Of a DNA stretch of 64,000 bases, positions 9,278 to 18,481 are shown in pieces; within the stretch, counting starts at the first letter, position 1, and each line of letters starts with the position of its first letter. A program made the position numbers and the translations under genes. This DNA is from Dyadobacter arcticus (GTDB lineage Bacteria > Bacteroidota > Bacteroidia > Cytophagales > Spirosomataceae): NCBI RefSeq assembly GCF_011762185.1, contig NZ_JAASQJ010000001.1, positions 1 through 64,000 on the forward strand. Reading direction: 5' to 3'. The notes under the pieces are model-generated. The model worked only from the letters and a program-made list of their open reading frames with translations, made no database searches and was not told where the DNA came from.

Positions 9278-10552
9278 TCAGAATTTCTGATGAATGCCTG
9301 TTAAAATCCGCTCTACTTCCTTCCTGATTTCCGAGGTAGGTTTTGTGAAATTATTATTCATAAAGCTGAAAGCCAATGTTTTACCTTTTTTGGTTACTAA
9401 AAACCCGCTCAGGTTATAAACGTTACTCAAACTACCACTTTTAGCAAATATAAAAGGAGCCTCACCCTTAAAAAGATTGGTCAATGTGCCACTTCTGCCT
9501 CCTGTTGGCAATATCTGAAAAAGCCTTTCGCGCGGAACTTTCACATAGATTTTTTGAAGCAATGCTACTAAACTTCTTGGAGTAAAAAGGTTATATCGGC
9601 TCAATCCGGAGCCATCCTTCCATATCGGCTTGTCCGGCAAGTCGCTTAAATGATGTTCGATCATATGAGCGATCGCTTTTTCAGTATTTAATGGAAGGCC
9701 GTTGCTGGAGGCATATAATAACATCAGTTGCTCCGCAAGCATATTGTCACTCACATACATCATCCGCCTGTAAAGTGAATCGGACGGAATGCTATATACT
9801 TTCTGCAATTCAATTTCCAATGGAATGTTAATCAGCTTAATTTCCTTTTTTAACGTATCGCTCAAAAGTTGAACAGCCAGCTGGTTGGTCATGTGAACGG
9901 GTACTTCTTGTAATAGCCCTTGCGGAACGGCCAGGCGGGAATGGTGAAATGCATTTTGAGATTCTTCCCGCTGAATACCCGACGCCGACGTATCAAAAAC
10001 CATGGATTTCTCCCAAAACCGTGGACTTACCTTGAACTTTTGCGAAGCTTCGCCCCTAATCTGCACAATGTTTCCATAAACGGGCATTGGGGTAATTTCG
10101 GGCTGGTAGTAATCATTGTAATCGTCCCACGCCCAGCCAGGCCCAAAACGCTTATTATCAAAGTTATAAGGTGTAAAAAAGATAGGTTCTTTCCGGCTTT
10201 TAAGAAAATCAAAAACCTTGCTGTGCGGCAGATCGGGATGCAGGAGCGAGGGGTCACCGGTTCCGCGGATGATGAGCAATTCGCCCCATTCCAGATATTC
10301 TAATCCTGGAATAGAGTCTCCCAATGCCGAAAGGCCGGCATAAAAGCTGAAAAGTTTGGTATTGGACGCTGGAGTGAAATACTTGTTATCCTGATAAGAA
10401 GCCAAAGCCTGTTTATCGCCTAAACTCGAAATAGAGATCCCTGTATGTTGCTGATTTAAAACAGTGGAGTTTTTTAATTCTCGATTGAGATAGTGAGAAA
10501 CTGAGCAACTTGATAATGAAAGGATACTAACAACGAAAAGAAGCGTGCGCAT
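9278..10552 (-). CDS. dacB: D-alanyl-D-alanine carboxypeptidase/endopeptidase, PBP4 type, lipoprotein
   Basis: Class C penicillin-binding protein (peptidase S13) that trims or cleaves peptidoglycan crosslinks in the periplasm. The catalytic SxxK tetrad is SNTK at residues 63-66, the SDN triad lies in YVSDNMLAEQ, and the KSG box in FAKSGSLSNVYN. The DGSGLSRYN motif is also typical. The N-terminus MRTLLFVVSILSLSSC is a lipoprotein signal with Cys16 as the acylated residue, so the enzyme is probably membrane-anchored. At 424 aa it is shorter than E. coli PBP4, consistent with a reduced domain II/III insertion. It is transcribed alone, with a TAACTTTG box upstream. Confidence 0.9.
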   Translation of the reverse strand: MRTLLFVVSILSLSSCSVSHYLNRELKNSTVLNQQHTGISISSLGDKQALASYQDNKYFTPASNTKLFSFYAGLSALGDSIPGLEYLEWGELLIIRGTGDPSLLHPDLPHSKVFDFLKSRKEPIFFTPYNFDNKRFGPGWAWDDYNDYYQPEITPMPVYGNIVQIRGEASQKFKVSPRFWEKSMVFDTSASGIQREESQNAFHHSRLAVPQGLLQEVPVHMTNQLAVQLLSDTLKKEIKLINIPLEIELQKVYSIPSDSLYRRMMYVSDNMLAEQLMLLYASSNGLPLNTEKAIAHMIEHHLSDLPDKPIWKDGSGLSRYNLFTPRSLVALLQKIYVKVPRERLFQILPTGGRSGTLTNLFKGEAPFIFAKSGSLSNVYNLSGFLVTKKGKTLAFSFMNNNFTKPTSEIRKEVERILTGIHQKF

Positions 10553-10579
10553 AGAGGTGTTTTAAGATTTTCTAAAATC

Positions 10580-10587
10580 CAAAGTTA
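10580..10587 (-). promoter_or_regulatory. -7 promoter element for the dacB-type gene
   Basis: The minus strand reads TAACTTTG (TAnnTTTG exact) 27 nt before the start codon. No TTTG is present 19-20 nt further upstream. Confidence 0.4.
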
Positions 10588-10675
10588 ATATTTTCGTGCA
10601 TTTTCCAGCTGATAAATGGCATTACCAGAAATGAAGTTTTTTCAAATGAATGAATTTTTTCGGCAGATAATGACA

Positions 10676-10683
10676 TTACTTTG
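10676..10683 (+). promoter_or_regulatory. possible -7 element for recQ
   Basis: TTACTTTG differs from TAnnTTTG at one base and lies 32 nt before the recQ ATG. A T-run lies upstream at roughly the -33 position. Weak call. Confidence 0.3.
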
Positions 10684-10715
10684 CATGGAATAAACCCAGT
10701 ACAAACAGAATTCTG

Positions 10716-12635
10716 ATGATTGATCTTCAATCTATCCTTCGGCAATATTGGGGTTACGATTCTTTCCGTCCATTTCAGGAGGAGGCGATCCAAACGGTAC
10801 TTCATGGCAACGATGCGCTGGTTTTACTTCCGACGGGCGGGGGAAAATCCATTTGTTTCCAGGTGCCTGTTATGGCTTCCGAGGGCGTTTGCATTGTGGT
10901 TACGCCGTTGATTGCTCTGATGAAAGATCAGGTGGAACAGCTTAAAAAGCGGGAAATTTCGGCCGCTGCCATCCATTCCGGAATGAGCAAAAATGAGATT
11001 GACATTACACTTGATAACTGCATTCACGGCCACACCAAATTCCTCTACGTTTCTCCCGAAAGGTTGCGGACTGATATCATGCTGGCCCGTACGAAGCAAA
11101 TGGATATTTGCCTGCTGGCGATTGATGAAGCGCATTGCATATCTGCGTGGGGCTATGATTTTCGTCCGTCCTATCTGCTAATTTCTGATTTCCGAAAAAT
11201 TATTCCGAATGTTCCCGTGATGGCGCTTACTGCGACCGCTACCGAGGAGGTGCGTGCGGACATTCTGGACAAACTGGAAATGCGAAATGCAAGGGTTTTC
11301 AAACAGTCTTTTGCAAGGGCGAATTTGTCCTATTCCGCATTCGGCGAGGAGAATAAAGAGGCAAAGCTTTTGCAGGTATTGAAAAATGTTCCGGGTACAG
11401 CCATAATCTACGTCCGGACGAGGAAAAAAACGAAAGAACTCGCGGATTGGCTTGTTCAACAAGGCATATCAGCCCAAGGTTACCATGCCGGATTACCTTT
11501 TCGCGAACGTTCGGACCGGCAATCTGCCTGGATAAAAAACCAAACCCGGGTAGTGGTAGCGACCAATGCATTTGGAATGGGGATCGATAAGCCGGATGTG
11601 AGGGCAGTAATTCATTTTGACCTTCCTGACAATCTGGAAGCGTATTATCAGGAAGCGGGGCGGGCTGGCAGGGACGAGAAAAAGGCATATGCAGTTGCGC
11701 TTTTTAATCAAATCGAGCTCGAAGAGTTATCGGATAGCATAGAAAGGAAGTATCCGCCCATTGAAACTTTGCGCAGAGTGTATCAGTCGCTGGCCAATTA
11801 TTACAAAATCGCGGCGGGTGGTGGCGAATTCCGTAGTTTTAGTTTCGACATACAGGCATTTACAGGGATTTTTGGATTGCCCGCGAACGAAACCCATTAC
11901 GCACTCAAACTTCTTGAAGAAGAGGGATTTATTCAACTGAGCGAAAATTTCAATGATCCATCCAAGATCCATTTCCTGGTTGATAACCGTCAATTATACG
12001 ATTTTCAAATACGCTATCAGGAAATCGATTCGTTTATCAAAGTGATTCTGCGAATGTATGGGGGAGAGGTTTTTACAGAATACCTCCGGATCTCAGAAAC
12101 AGAAATTGGCCAGATCTATTTTGCACAAGAACAGGAAGTCATCAAAAAGCTGAAATTTCTGGCAGAACGTGACATTATCGCCTACGAACCCAGAAGGGAC
12201 AAGCCGCAGCTGACTTTCCTTACACCCAGATATGATGCGGCATTGTTACCGCTGAATATTTTTGAAATACAAAAAAAGAAAGACAGGGACCTAAAAAAAG
12301 CCAAAGCGGTAGCCAGATACGCCTCTCACACGCACATTTGCAGGACATTGCTTTTACTAGAATATTTCAATGAGTTTGATGCGAAGGAATGCGGCGTTTG
12401 CGATATATGCATTAAAAACAAAAAAACGGAGACGCAAAAGGATTCAGGTCTCGCCATTGCAATCACGCGGTATTTACAAAAAGAACTTGCAACAACACCC
12501 CGGAAGATGAGGCATGCATTTGAGAACATTCCGGACACTACTTTCTTAATTACCTTACAAGAATTAATTGAAGAGGAAGTTATCCGTTACGACGACGCGG
12601 GAAAACTGTCTCTAACTAACAAAACTCAACATTGA
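10716..12635 (+). CDS. recQ: RecQ-family ATP-dependent DNA helicase
   Basis: 3'-5' superfamily 2 DNA helicase used in recombination and replication-fork repair. Walker A TGGGKS is at residues 40-45 and the DEAH box at 137-140, followed by the RecQ aromatic-rich loop (HCISAWGYDFRP). Helicase C motifs include ATNAFGMGIDKPDVRAVIHFD and QEAGRAGRD. The zinc-binding module follows with its cysteines in KECGVCDICIKN near residue ~565. The HRDC domain found at the end of many RecQ proteins is absent; the protein stops after a short winged-helix-like tail (639 aa). This shorter form is common in Bacteroidota. Its stop codon overlaps the TTG start of the next gene by 4 nt, indicating an operon. Confidence 0.95.
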   Translation: MIDLQSILRQYWGYDSFRPFQEEAIQTVLHGNDALVLLPTGGGKSICFQVPVMASEGVCIVVTPLIALMKDQVEQLKKREISAAAIHSGMSKNEIDITLDNCIHGHTKFLYVSPERLRTDIMLARTKQMDICLLAIDEAHCISAWGYDFRPSYLLISDFRKIIPNVPVMALTATATEEVRADILDKLEMRNARVFKQSFARANLSYSAFGEENKEAKLLQVLKNVPGTAIIYVRTRKKTKELADWLVQQGISAQGYHAGLPFRERSDRQSAWIKNQTRVVVATNAFGMGIDKPDVRAVIHFDLPDNLEAYYQEAGRAGRDEKKAYAVALFNQIELEELSDSIERKYPPIETLRRVYQSLANYYKIAAGGGEFRSFSFDIQAFTGIFGLPANETHYALKLLEEEGFIQLSENFNDPSKIHFLVDNRQLYDFQIRYQEIDSFIKVILRMYGGEVFTEYLRISETEIGQIYFAQEQEVIKKLKFLAERDIIAYEPRRDKPQLTFLTPRYDAALLPLNIFEIQKKKDRDLKKAKAVARYASHTHICRTLLLLEYFNEFDAKECGVCDICIKNKKTETQKDSGLAIAITRYLQKELATTPRKMRHAFENIPDTTFLITLQELIEEEVIRYDDAGKLSLTNKTQH

Positions 12636-14062
12636 AAAAAGCAGCACTTACTTTCGCATTATTGCTCAATCTTATTTTCACAGCAAGTTACGGACAGCAA
12701 ATACCAGGTCTCGAAAACAGCAATTACGGCGGAATTTACCGCGCGACCTACAATCCCTCAATCATTGGAGGGCCCAGACATAAATGGCAGATCAACATTG
12801 GTACGCTCGGCGGGAGTATCAATTACAGGTACTTTCGTTTCGTCGGGGAAAATTCATTGCTTTATCCGCTGTTAGCTCCGCGTTCGACAAAGGAATTATA
12901 CGGACGATCCCGCACGATGGGCTCACTGACCTACAAAGATCCGGTTTATCTGGTGAGCGAAATCCGCTGGCCGTCGGCAATGATCGCATTGGGCAAATAC
13001 CAGGGGCTCGCATTGCAATTTCGAACAAGAGGTTATGCAAAAGCCAGCAATATTCCCGAACCAATTCAAAATTTATATTTCTACCGGCTGGATACCGGAG
13101 GCACGCCCGACATCAACAACCAGCAATGGGGTGATTTCAGTCTGGTACAGCAGAGCTATTCGGATGTAAGTCTGACTTATGGTGCGCAATTGCTTGATTT
13201 TGATTCCCATAAGCTTCGTATTGGTGGAACAATCAAGCGTGTTTTTGGAGCAAGAATCGGTTTTGTAGTAGGCTCAGCAGATAGTTATAGTCTCAATCCG
13301 GTTGCTGCAAATTCAGAGTCCAGTGAATTGACTATCTCAAATCTTTCTTATCAGAGCGGTTATAGCGCACCTACCCGGAAAAATGGCTTAGGTAATTTAT
13401 TCAATGCGGACAAAACCGGCGCAGGCTGGGCTTATGATCTGGGTGCTTCTTATGAATTGGGCTCTTATTGGGGCAAATCAAAAGAAGTTTACGATGAAAG
13501 TCCAGAATACCTGATTAGGCTGGGCGCTTCGCTTACAGATGTTGGCAGCATTAAGTATCGCACAGCCGATTCAAGGGTGATTTCTGGTCGTGCAGCTGAA
13601 TCAGTAATTGGTCAGCAGCAATTGGAAACGATCAGTGATCGCGGGCCGGAGGGTTTTATGAGCTTGTTTCCTGCTGAGAATGACTCCATTTTCAGAAGAG
13701 ACGTTCAGTTAGCACAAGCTGTTCATTTTGAAGCAGATATACAGTTGGTTAAAGGCTTTTTTCTTACATTATCGAAAACAAAAAGATTCAAAAGCAGGGA
13801 CGGACAGCCTTTGGATGTGTATATGCCTAATTCATTTACCATTACACCCCGGTTTGAAGACGAAGATTCGGATTTTGCATTCCCAATTACCTTTATTCAG
13901 GGCAATAACCGGCCTTCTATCGGTGCAATGGGGCATTTTGGGCCGATTTTTCTTGGTTTCAGCAGCGTGAATGGTCTGATGAAAAAGGGTGGGGCAAGAG
14001 GCAGTATGGTCTATATCGGATTTACAGCCTGGAAACTTTACAGGAACAAAGACAAAGAATAA
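12632..14062 (+). CDS. DUF5723-type outer-membrane beta-barrel protein
   Basis: A 476-residue exported protein with signal peptide MKKAALTFALLLNLIFTASYG. After cleavage the sequence is rich in alternating aromatic/polar beta strands with glycine turns, and starts with PGLENSNYGGIYRATYNPSIIG. I assign it to the DUF5723 group of PorV/FadL-like barrels from Bacteroidota. The start is unusual: the signal peptide begins at TTG (12632), overlapping the recQ stop by 4 nt, and no ATG exists upstream in frame within the signal. Coupled translation with recQ is therefore likely. Function is unknown. The final strand ends in VYIGFTAWKLYRN. It abuts the metallohydrolase gene by 1 nt. Confidence 0.7.
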   Translation: MKKAALTFALLLNLIFTASYGQQIPGLENSNYGGIYRATYNPSIIGGPRHKWQINIGTLGGSINYRYFRFVGENSLLYPLLAPRSTKELYGRSRTMGSLTYKDPVYLVSEIRWPSAMIALGKYQGLALQFRTRGYAKASNIPEPIQNLYFYRLDTGGTPDINNQQWGDFSLVQQSYSDVSLTYGAQLLDFDSHKLRIGGTIKRVFGARIGFVVGSADSYSLNPVAANSESSELTISNLSYQSGYSAPTRKNGLGNLFNADKTGAGWAYDLGASYELGSYWGKSKEVYDESPEYLIRLGASLTDVGSIKYRTADSRVISGRAAESVIGQQQLETISDRGPEGFMSLFPAENDSIFRRDVQLAQAVHFEADIQLVKGFFLTLSKTKRFKSRDGQPLDVYMPNSFTITPRFEDEDSDFAFPITFIQGNNRPSIGAMGHFGPIFLGFSSVNGLMKKGGARGSMVYIGFTAWKLYRNKDKE

Positions 14063-14063
14063 T

Positions 14064-16397
14064 ATGAGAAAAAAATCTACCCTGCTTTTCTTCTGGTTAC
14101 TTTCCCCTCTTGGGTTGCTCGCCCAGCATGAACATCATTCCGCAAATCTTAAAACGGTTGGAATTGAGCCACAGCCTTTACTTGCGCAGGCCATGCGTTT
14201 GCAGGAAGCCCTGTCATTCTCGGGAAATGCACTATCTGTTGTGGATACCAAAAAATTGAAAGCATTGAGCGATAAACCTTTAACCAAAGAAACTGTCGCT
14301 GGAATACAGGAAATATTGGATCCCTATTGTCTGAATTTTATAGACATTAACCCGGAAGGTCGGGTAAAAGTAGAGCGCGGGCCCGCAAAGGCCATACTGG
14401 TTCAGGGTGGCTGGACGAGTTTTTTGGTTAGGGTAAATAACGAAGCAGGTATCACCGCCGAACTCGTAGCCGAAAGCGTCAACGCGGCCAAGCCTTACCA
14501 TTCTCCTTCCTTTGATCCAAAAGTCAAAACGCAAAATGAGGTAACACCTGGCCAGAGCGCAAACAGGTTTTTGGATATTCAAATGTATACCAATCGTCCT
14601 ATGCTGCCGAACCTCAACGGGTTAAGGTTAGAATATGCGATCGTGCAAGTATATTCAAAGGACGCTGGGCAGCGTGAAGCGGAGGTAGCATACAATGTGG
14701 GTCAGGGTTCGCAGGACATTGGTTTTCGCAATGCCACACACATCCTTTTTGACAGCAAACCAGCGGTTAAGGTCAAATTTCGTATAAAAGACCAGGACGG
14801 TACTGCTACTATGGCTTCGTTTGTGATTTCTGATTTTCCACATCCGGCCGCAGGCAAACTCGAAAAAAAATATCCGCTGCCTTCCAGACGCGTAGCCGCC
14901 CTCGATGAATTCCCTGATTTCTTCTTTCAGCCGCAGATCTATCGGGCAGATGGCGAGCATGTAATGCTTTCTGCCGGAAAATACAAAGTCACTTACACCC
15001 GCGGACCAGAATACATCAGCCAGACGAAGGAAATCAATGTTCCATCCAATGTTGATTCCTCGGATGTCACTTTCGAGCTGAAACGCTGGATCCAATTGTC
15101 CAAACTCGGCTGGTTCAGCGCAGATCATCACATTCACGCAGCAGGTTGCAGTCATTATGATAGTCCGACGGAAGGGGTTGATCCCAAAGATATGTATCGC
15201 CAGGCATTGGGCGAAGACCTGAATATGGCTGCTAACCTGGCCTGGGGACCGAGCTGGTACCATCAGAAAACCTTTTTTACTGGAAAAGACCTTCCATTGT
15301 CTGACAAAAAGAACATTATGCGCAATGATGTGGAGGTCTCAGGTTTTCCGTCATCACATTCAGGACACATTGTTTTGCTCAGGATCAAAGAAGATGATTA
15401 CCCCGGCACTACCGAAATTGAACAGTGGCCGAGCTGGACTGCACCGATACTTTCGTGGGCGAAGTCCCAGGACGGGGTAGTTGGCTATGCACATTCGGGC
15501 TGGGGATTGGAGCCGCTGACACGGGTCGACAAGTTACCCAACTATATTGTTCCCAAAATGGATGGAATTGGCGCCAATGAATACATTGTAACAGTTACAC
15601 AGAATCTGGTTGACTTTTTCAGTGCGGGCGATACCCCAGCTCCCTGGGAGCTCAACATGTTTTATCACACGCTGAATTGCGGTTTCAGGCCGAGACTAAG
15701 CGGCGAAACGGATTTTCCGTGCATCACCGATGCGCGGGTAGGGCAGGCAAGGAGCTATTTCAAGCCCGAAGGTGCGATGACCTATGATAAGTATGTACAA
15801 GCTATCAAAAAAGGTAGAAGCTATGTTTCAGATGGGAAATCGCACATGATGGACTTTAAAGTTAATGGTCAGGAAGTGGGTGTAGGAGAAAGTGAGTTGG
15901 CACTGACGGGAGCAAAAAATGTGTCAGTATCTGCGAAGATCGCGGCATATCTTCCTGCGGAGCAGGATAGCATTGGAGAAAGAATCGCTAAAACGTCCAT
16001 CGTATTCATGCCTTACTGGGACATTGAGCGCGCAAGAATTGCTAAATCCAGGAAGGTAAGAGTCGAATTGATAGTGAATGGGGAAGCTGTGGATACCACC
16101 GAGGTTACCGCAAATGGAGTGGTGACAGATGTGAAATTCAATTATGCGATCAAGAAATCCGGATGGATAGCGCTTAGGGTTTTTCCAAGTTCACATTCCA
16201 ATCCGATTTTTGTAAAAGTGGATAACCAACCGATCAGCGAAAAGAAAAGCGCGGAATGGTGCCTGGCGACATTGGAACAATGCTGGAAAATGAAAGAGCC
16301 CAATATCCGCGCAGAGGAAAAAAAGGCAGCGGAAGCATTTTATGATGAAGCGAGAAAAGTATATCGCAGCATTATCGACGGTCAGGCAGCAAAATAG
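14064..16397 (+). CDS. CehA/McbA-type secreted PHP metallohydrolase
   Basis: A 777-residue exported protein with signal peptide MRKKSTLLFFWLLSPLGLLAQ. The long N-terminal part (to ~residue 340) is beta-rich and of unknown function. The C-terminal half is a PHP-fold hydrolase of the CehA/McbA family, with the metal-binding signature DHHIH at residues 354-358 and downstream conserved segments GYAHSGWGLEP and GETDFPC. Characterised relatives hydrolyse carbaryl-type esters, but members vary widely and the substrate here is unknown. An in-frame start at 13989 would add 25 residues that overlap the previous gene and precede the signal peptide; the ATG at 14064 is clearly better. It is the third gene of the recQ operon, ending head-on with DUF6787. 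Confidence 0.8.
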   Translation: MRKKSTLLFFWLLSPLGLLAQHEHHSANLKTVGIEPQPLLAQAMRLQEALSFSGNALSVVDTKKLKALSDKPLTKETVAGIQEILDPYCLNFIDINPEGRVKVERGPAKAILVQGGWTSFLVRVNNEAGITAELVAESVNAAKPYHSPSFDPKVKTQNEVTPGQSANRFLDIQMYTNRPMLPNLNGLRLEYAIVQVYSKDAGQREAEVAYNVGQGSQDIGFRNATHILFDSKPAVKVKFRIKDQDGTATMASFVISDFPHPAAGKLEKKYPLPSRRVAALDEFPDFFFQPQIYRADGEHVMLSAGKYKVTYTRGPEYISQTKEINVPSNVDSSDVTFELKRWIQLSKLGWFSADHHIHAAGCSHYDSPTEGVDPKDMYRQALGEDLNMAANLAWGPSWYHQKTFFTGKDLPLSDKKNIMRNDVEVSGFPSSHSGHIVLLRIKEDDYPGTTEIEQWPSWTAPILSWAKSQDGVVGYAHSGWGLEPLTRVDKLPNYIVPKMDGIGANEYIVTVTQNLVDFFSAGDTPAPWELNMFYHTLNCGFRPRLSGETDFPCITDARVGQARSYFKPEGAMTYDKYVQAIKKGRSYVSDGKSHMMDFKVNGQEVGVGESELALTGAKNVSVSAKIAAYLPAEQDSIGERIAKTSIVFMPYWDIERARIAKSRKVRVELIVNGEAVDTTEVTANGVVTDVKFNYAIKKSGWIALRVFPSSHSNPIFVKVDNQPISEKKSAEWCLATLEQCWKMKEPNIRAEEKKAAEAFYDEARKVYRSIIDGQAAK

Positions 16398-16697
16398 TTA
16401 CTTCCTGAACATTCCTCCAATCCTGCTGAACATTCGTTTTTCGAATTCCCAGAAAAACGAAAATTTACCCCAAACCCAGCCCCAAGCCAACAATATCACC
16501 TGATAAAGCGGGAGTATGATCAGGATATTAACTGTCCAGCGTAACCAGGTCGGTGATGAATTAGTGAGACCGATCATTTCAAAAAGAAAACGTTTTACGT
16601 AAAGCACTGAAAAACCGGTGCAGGCAAAAACGACCAGAATGACGAGGACATCCCAGCCATTCTTAACGTTCCAGCGCTGTTTCAGCTTTTCAATCAT
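16398..16697 (-). CDS. small membrane protein, DUF6787 type
   Basis: A 99-residue protein with two hydrophobic segments (VLVILVVFACTGFSVLYV and VNILIILPLYQVILLAWGWVWG) and a basic C-terminus. I recognise it as the DUF6787 group, small inner-membrane proteins common in Bacteroidota and of unknown function. The GKFSFFWEFEKRM motif near the end is characteristic. It starts 6 nt after the pseudouridine synthase gene stop and is probably cotranscribed with panB and that gene. Confidence 0.75.
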   Translation of the reverse strand: MIEKLKQRWNVKNGWDVLVILVVFACTGFSVLYVKRFLFEMIGLTNSSPTWLRWTVNILIILPLYQVILLAWGWVWGKFSFFWEFEKRMFSRIGGMFRK

Positions 16698-16703
16698 TTC
16701 GGC

Positions 16704-17435
16704 TTATTCGTACAGAAAATCAAGATGTTCAGGTTTGGTAACGTCCGTATCCAGTGATAAAAACTCCTCCCAGAAAGGATCATTAGGAAGTCCTGCTTTA
16801 CAGATCATTGGTTCTTTCTTTACTGGATGCTCAAAATAAAGTCGACGTGCATGCAGGTTAATGTTGTTGTCCGGATTGCCTTTTGGATAACCGTACTTCA
16901 CATCTCCCCTGATTGGACAATCCATAGAAGCCAATTGCACGCGGATCTGATGCGGCCTTCCGGTTATTGGCATCACTTCCAGAAGGTGAAATTTATTTAC
17001 TTCTCCAAGCCACCGATAACTCAGCTCAGCGCGCTGTGTATCGGGCTTTTCATAGTCATAAGCTGTGGTAACATTGCGGGTTTCATCTTTAGAGAGCCAG
17101 TGGATCAGCTTACCCTTTTTTTCCGCAGGTTTGTTTTTGACTACCGCCCAATAGGTTTTTTGAACATCGCGTTTCCGAAATATTTCATTCATGCGTTCAA
17201 GCGCCTTGGATGTGCGTGCAAAAACAACCAGGCCACTTACGGGGCGGTCGAGGCGGTGGACGGTACCCAGAAAAACGGCACCGGGCTTTTTATAGGTCTC
17301 TTTAATATATTCTTTGCCCATATCCAAAAGACATTTATCCCCTGTCGCATCTCCCTGGACGAGTACGCCCGGCTCTTTGTTGATGATAAGCAGGTGATTG
17401 TCTTCGTATATGACGTGGAGTGGTTTCTTAGCCAT
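16704..17435 (-). CDS. RluA-family pseudouridine synthase
   Basis: Isomerises uridine to pseudouridine in rRNA or tRNA. The catalytic aspartate is D63 in the HRLDRP motif (residues 60-65). GRPHQIRVQLAS in the C-terminal part and the RLYFEHPVKKEP segment are family landmarks. At 243 aa it consists only of the catalytic domain, with no S4 RNA-binding domain, so it resembles RluA/RluC-minimal forms. The exact target nucleotide cannot be assigned from sequence. It lies 26 nt downstream of panB on the same strand and 6 nt upstream of the DUF6787 gene. Confidence 0.9.
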   Translation of the reverse strand: MAKKPLHVIYEDNHLLIINKEPGVLVQGDATGDKCLLDMGKEYIKETYKKPGAVFLGTVHRLDRPVSGLVVFARTSKALERMNEIFRKRDVQKTYWAVVKNKPAEKKGKLIHWLSKDETRNVTTAYDYEKPDTQRAELSYRWLGEVNKFHLLEVMPITGRPHQIRVQLASMDCPIRGDVKYGYPKGNPDNNINLHARRLYFEHPVKKEPMICKAGLPNDPFWEEFLSLDTDVTKPEHLDFLYE

Positions 17436-17461
17436 TTTGTCTATTCTTTACTTTAAAAAGG

Positions 17462-18280
17462 TTAGTACGATTCCTGCTCATTGGGAAACGATTTGCCTTT
17501 TACATCTTTGATATAATTAGAAATAGCATCGGTCATGATTCCGTTGAGGTCTGCATAGCGCCGCAGAAACCGGGGTTTGAATGCTTTATTAATCCCAAGC
17601 AAATCATGTAACACCAGAATCTGCCCATCTGCATGCTGTCCAGCACCAATGCCAATGGTGGGAATGGTTACGCTTTCCGATACTTTTTTGGTTAAAGAAG
17701 CTGGGATTTTTTCTAAAACCATCGAGAAGCAACCTACCTCTTCCAGCATTTTCGCATCTTCCAAAAGTTTTTGAGCCTCTGTTTCCTGCCTGGCACGAAC
17801 GGTGTAAGTACCGAATTTATAAATTGATTGAGGTGTAAGTCCCAAATGTCCCATTACTGGAACCCCGGCGCTTAATATTCTGGTAATTGAATCTTTGATT
17901 TCCAAACCGCCTTCCAGCTTCACAGCATGCGCGCCCGATTCTTTCATAATTCGGATGGCAGAATTCAACGCTTCACGGGAATTACCCTGGTAAGAACCAA
18001 ATGGGAGATCCACCACGACCAATGCTCTTTTGACCGCTCGAACAACCGAGGTAGCGTGGTAAATCATCTGATCAATGGTAATGGGTAATGTCGTTTCATG
18101 TCCCGCCATGACATTGGATGCCGAATCTCCAACGAGGATCAACTCTACACCCGCAGCGTCCACAATCCCCGCCATAGAATAATCGTAGGCAGTAAGACAG
18201 GATATTTTCTCCCCACGGATTTTCATTTCCTGAATGATGTGGGTGGTAACACGTTTGATATCAGGGGTATGGATGGACAT
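17462..18280 (-). CDS. panB: 3-methyl-2-oxobutanoate hydroxymethyltransferase
   Basis: First committed step of pantothenate/CoA synthesis: transfers a hydroxymethyl group from 5,10-methylene-THF to 2-oxoisovalerate, giving ketopantoate. The 272-residue protein has family length and a TIM-barrel with the signatures [37 protein letters not shown] (metal-binding region) and [19 protein letters not shown] and IGIGAG complete the active site. The start ATG follows an unusual C-rich repetitive leader (18281-18352). panC and panD are not in the window. Confidence 0.95.
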   Translation of the reverse strand: MSIHTPDIKRVTTHIIQEMKIRGEKISCLTAYDYSMAGIVDAAGVELILVGDSASNVMAGHETTLPITIDQMIYHATSVVRAVKRALVVVDLPFGSYQGNSREALNSAIRIMKESGAHAVKLEGGLEIKDSITRILSAGVPVMGHLGLTPQSIYKFGTYTVRARQETEAQKLLEDAKMLEEVGCFSMVLEKIPASLTKKVSESVTIPTIGIGAGQHADGQILVLHDLLGINKAFKPRFLRRYADLNGIMTDAISNYIKDVKGKSFPNEQESY

Positions 18281-18281
18281 T

Positions 18282-18352
18282 GGTTCTTATGGGGTTGGTG
18301 GTGGTTTGGATTGGTTCAGCTTGGTTCGGGGTTGTTCGGGCTTGGTTCGAGG
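18282..18352. repeat. degenerate ~10-11 bp tandem repeat in the panB leader
   Basis: On the minus strand this stretch is almost free of G and T outside short spacers and repeats a unit resembling CCGAACCAAGC (for example CTCGAACCAAG, CCGAACCAAGC, CTGAACCAATCC) directly up to the panB start codon. It would form an unstructured C/A-rich leader. Confidence 0.6.
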
Positions 18353-18481
18353 TTGTCATTTATAGTCAGGAATAGTCATTTGTGGTCATATGTAGTCAGG
18401 AAATTGTCATTTGTTGTGTTGAGTCCTTACTACGATAAATGACTACAAATGACAATTAATGACTATAAATGACCATTCCTG
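18353..18481. repeat. GTCATTT-R-TAGTC inverted repeat array
   Basis: The left part (18353-18418) holds direct copies of GTCATTTRTAGTC/GTCATTTGTGGTC, spaced by CAGGAAT. The right part (18437-18481) holds the same units in opposite orientation, ending directly at the envC-like stop codon. The arms are imperfect complements and could fold into a long interrupted hairpin between the envC-like gene and panB. Confidence 0.7.

Noticed and set aside
13989..14063. 25-residue N-terminal extension of the CehA/McbA-type protein
   Set aside because: It precedes the signal peptide and overlaps the upstream gene end; ATG 14064 is used.
14655..15263. 202-residue antisense frame within the metallohydrolase gene
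   Set aside because: Opposite-strand shadow of a well-supported gene; no protein-like signature.
18353..18481. Possible CRISPR array
   Set aside because: Units differ in spacing and orientation, are not uniform direct repeats, and no cas gene is in the window.
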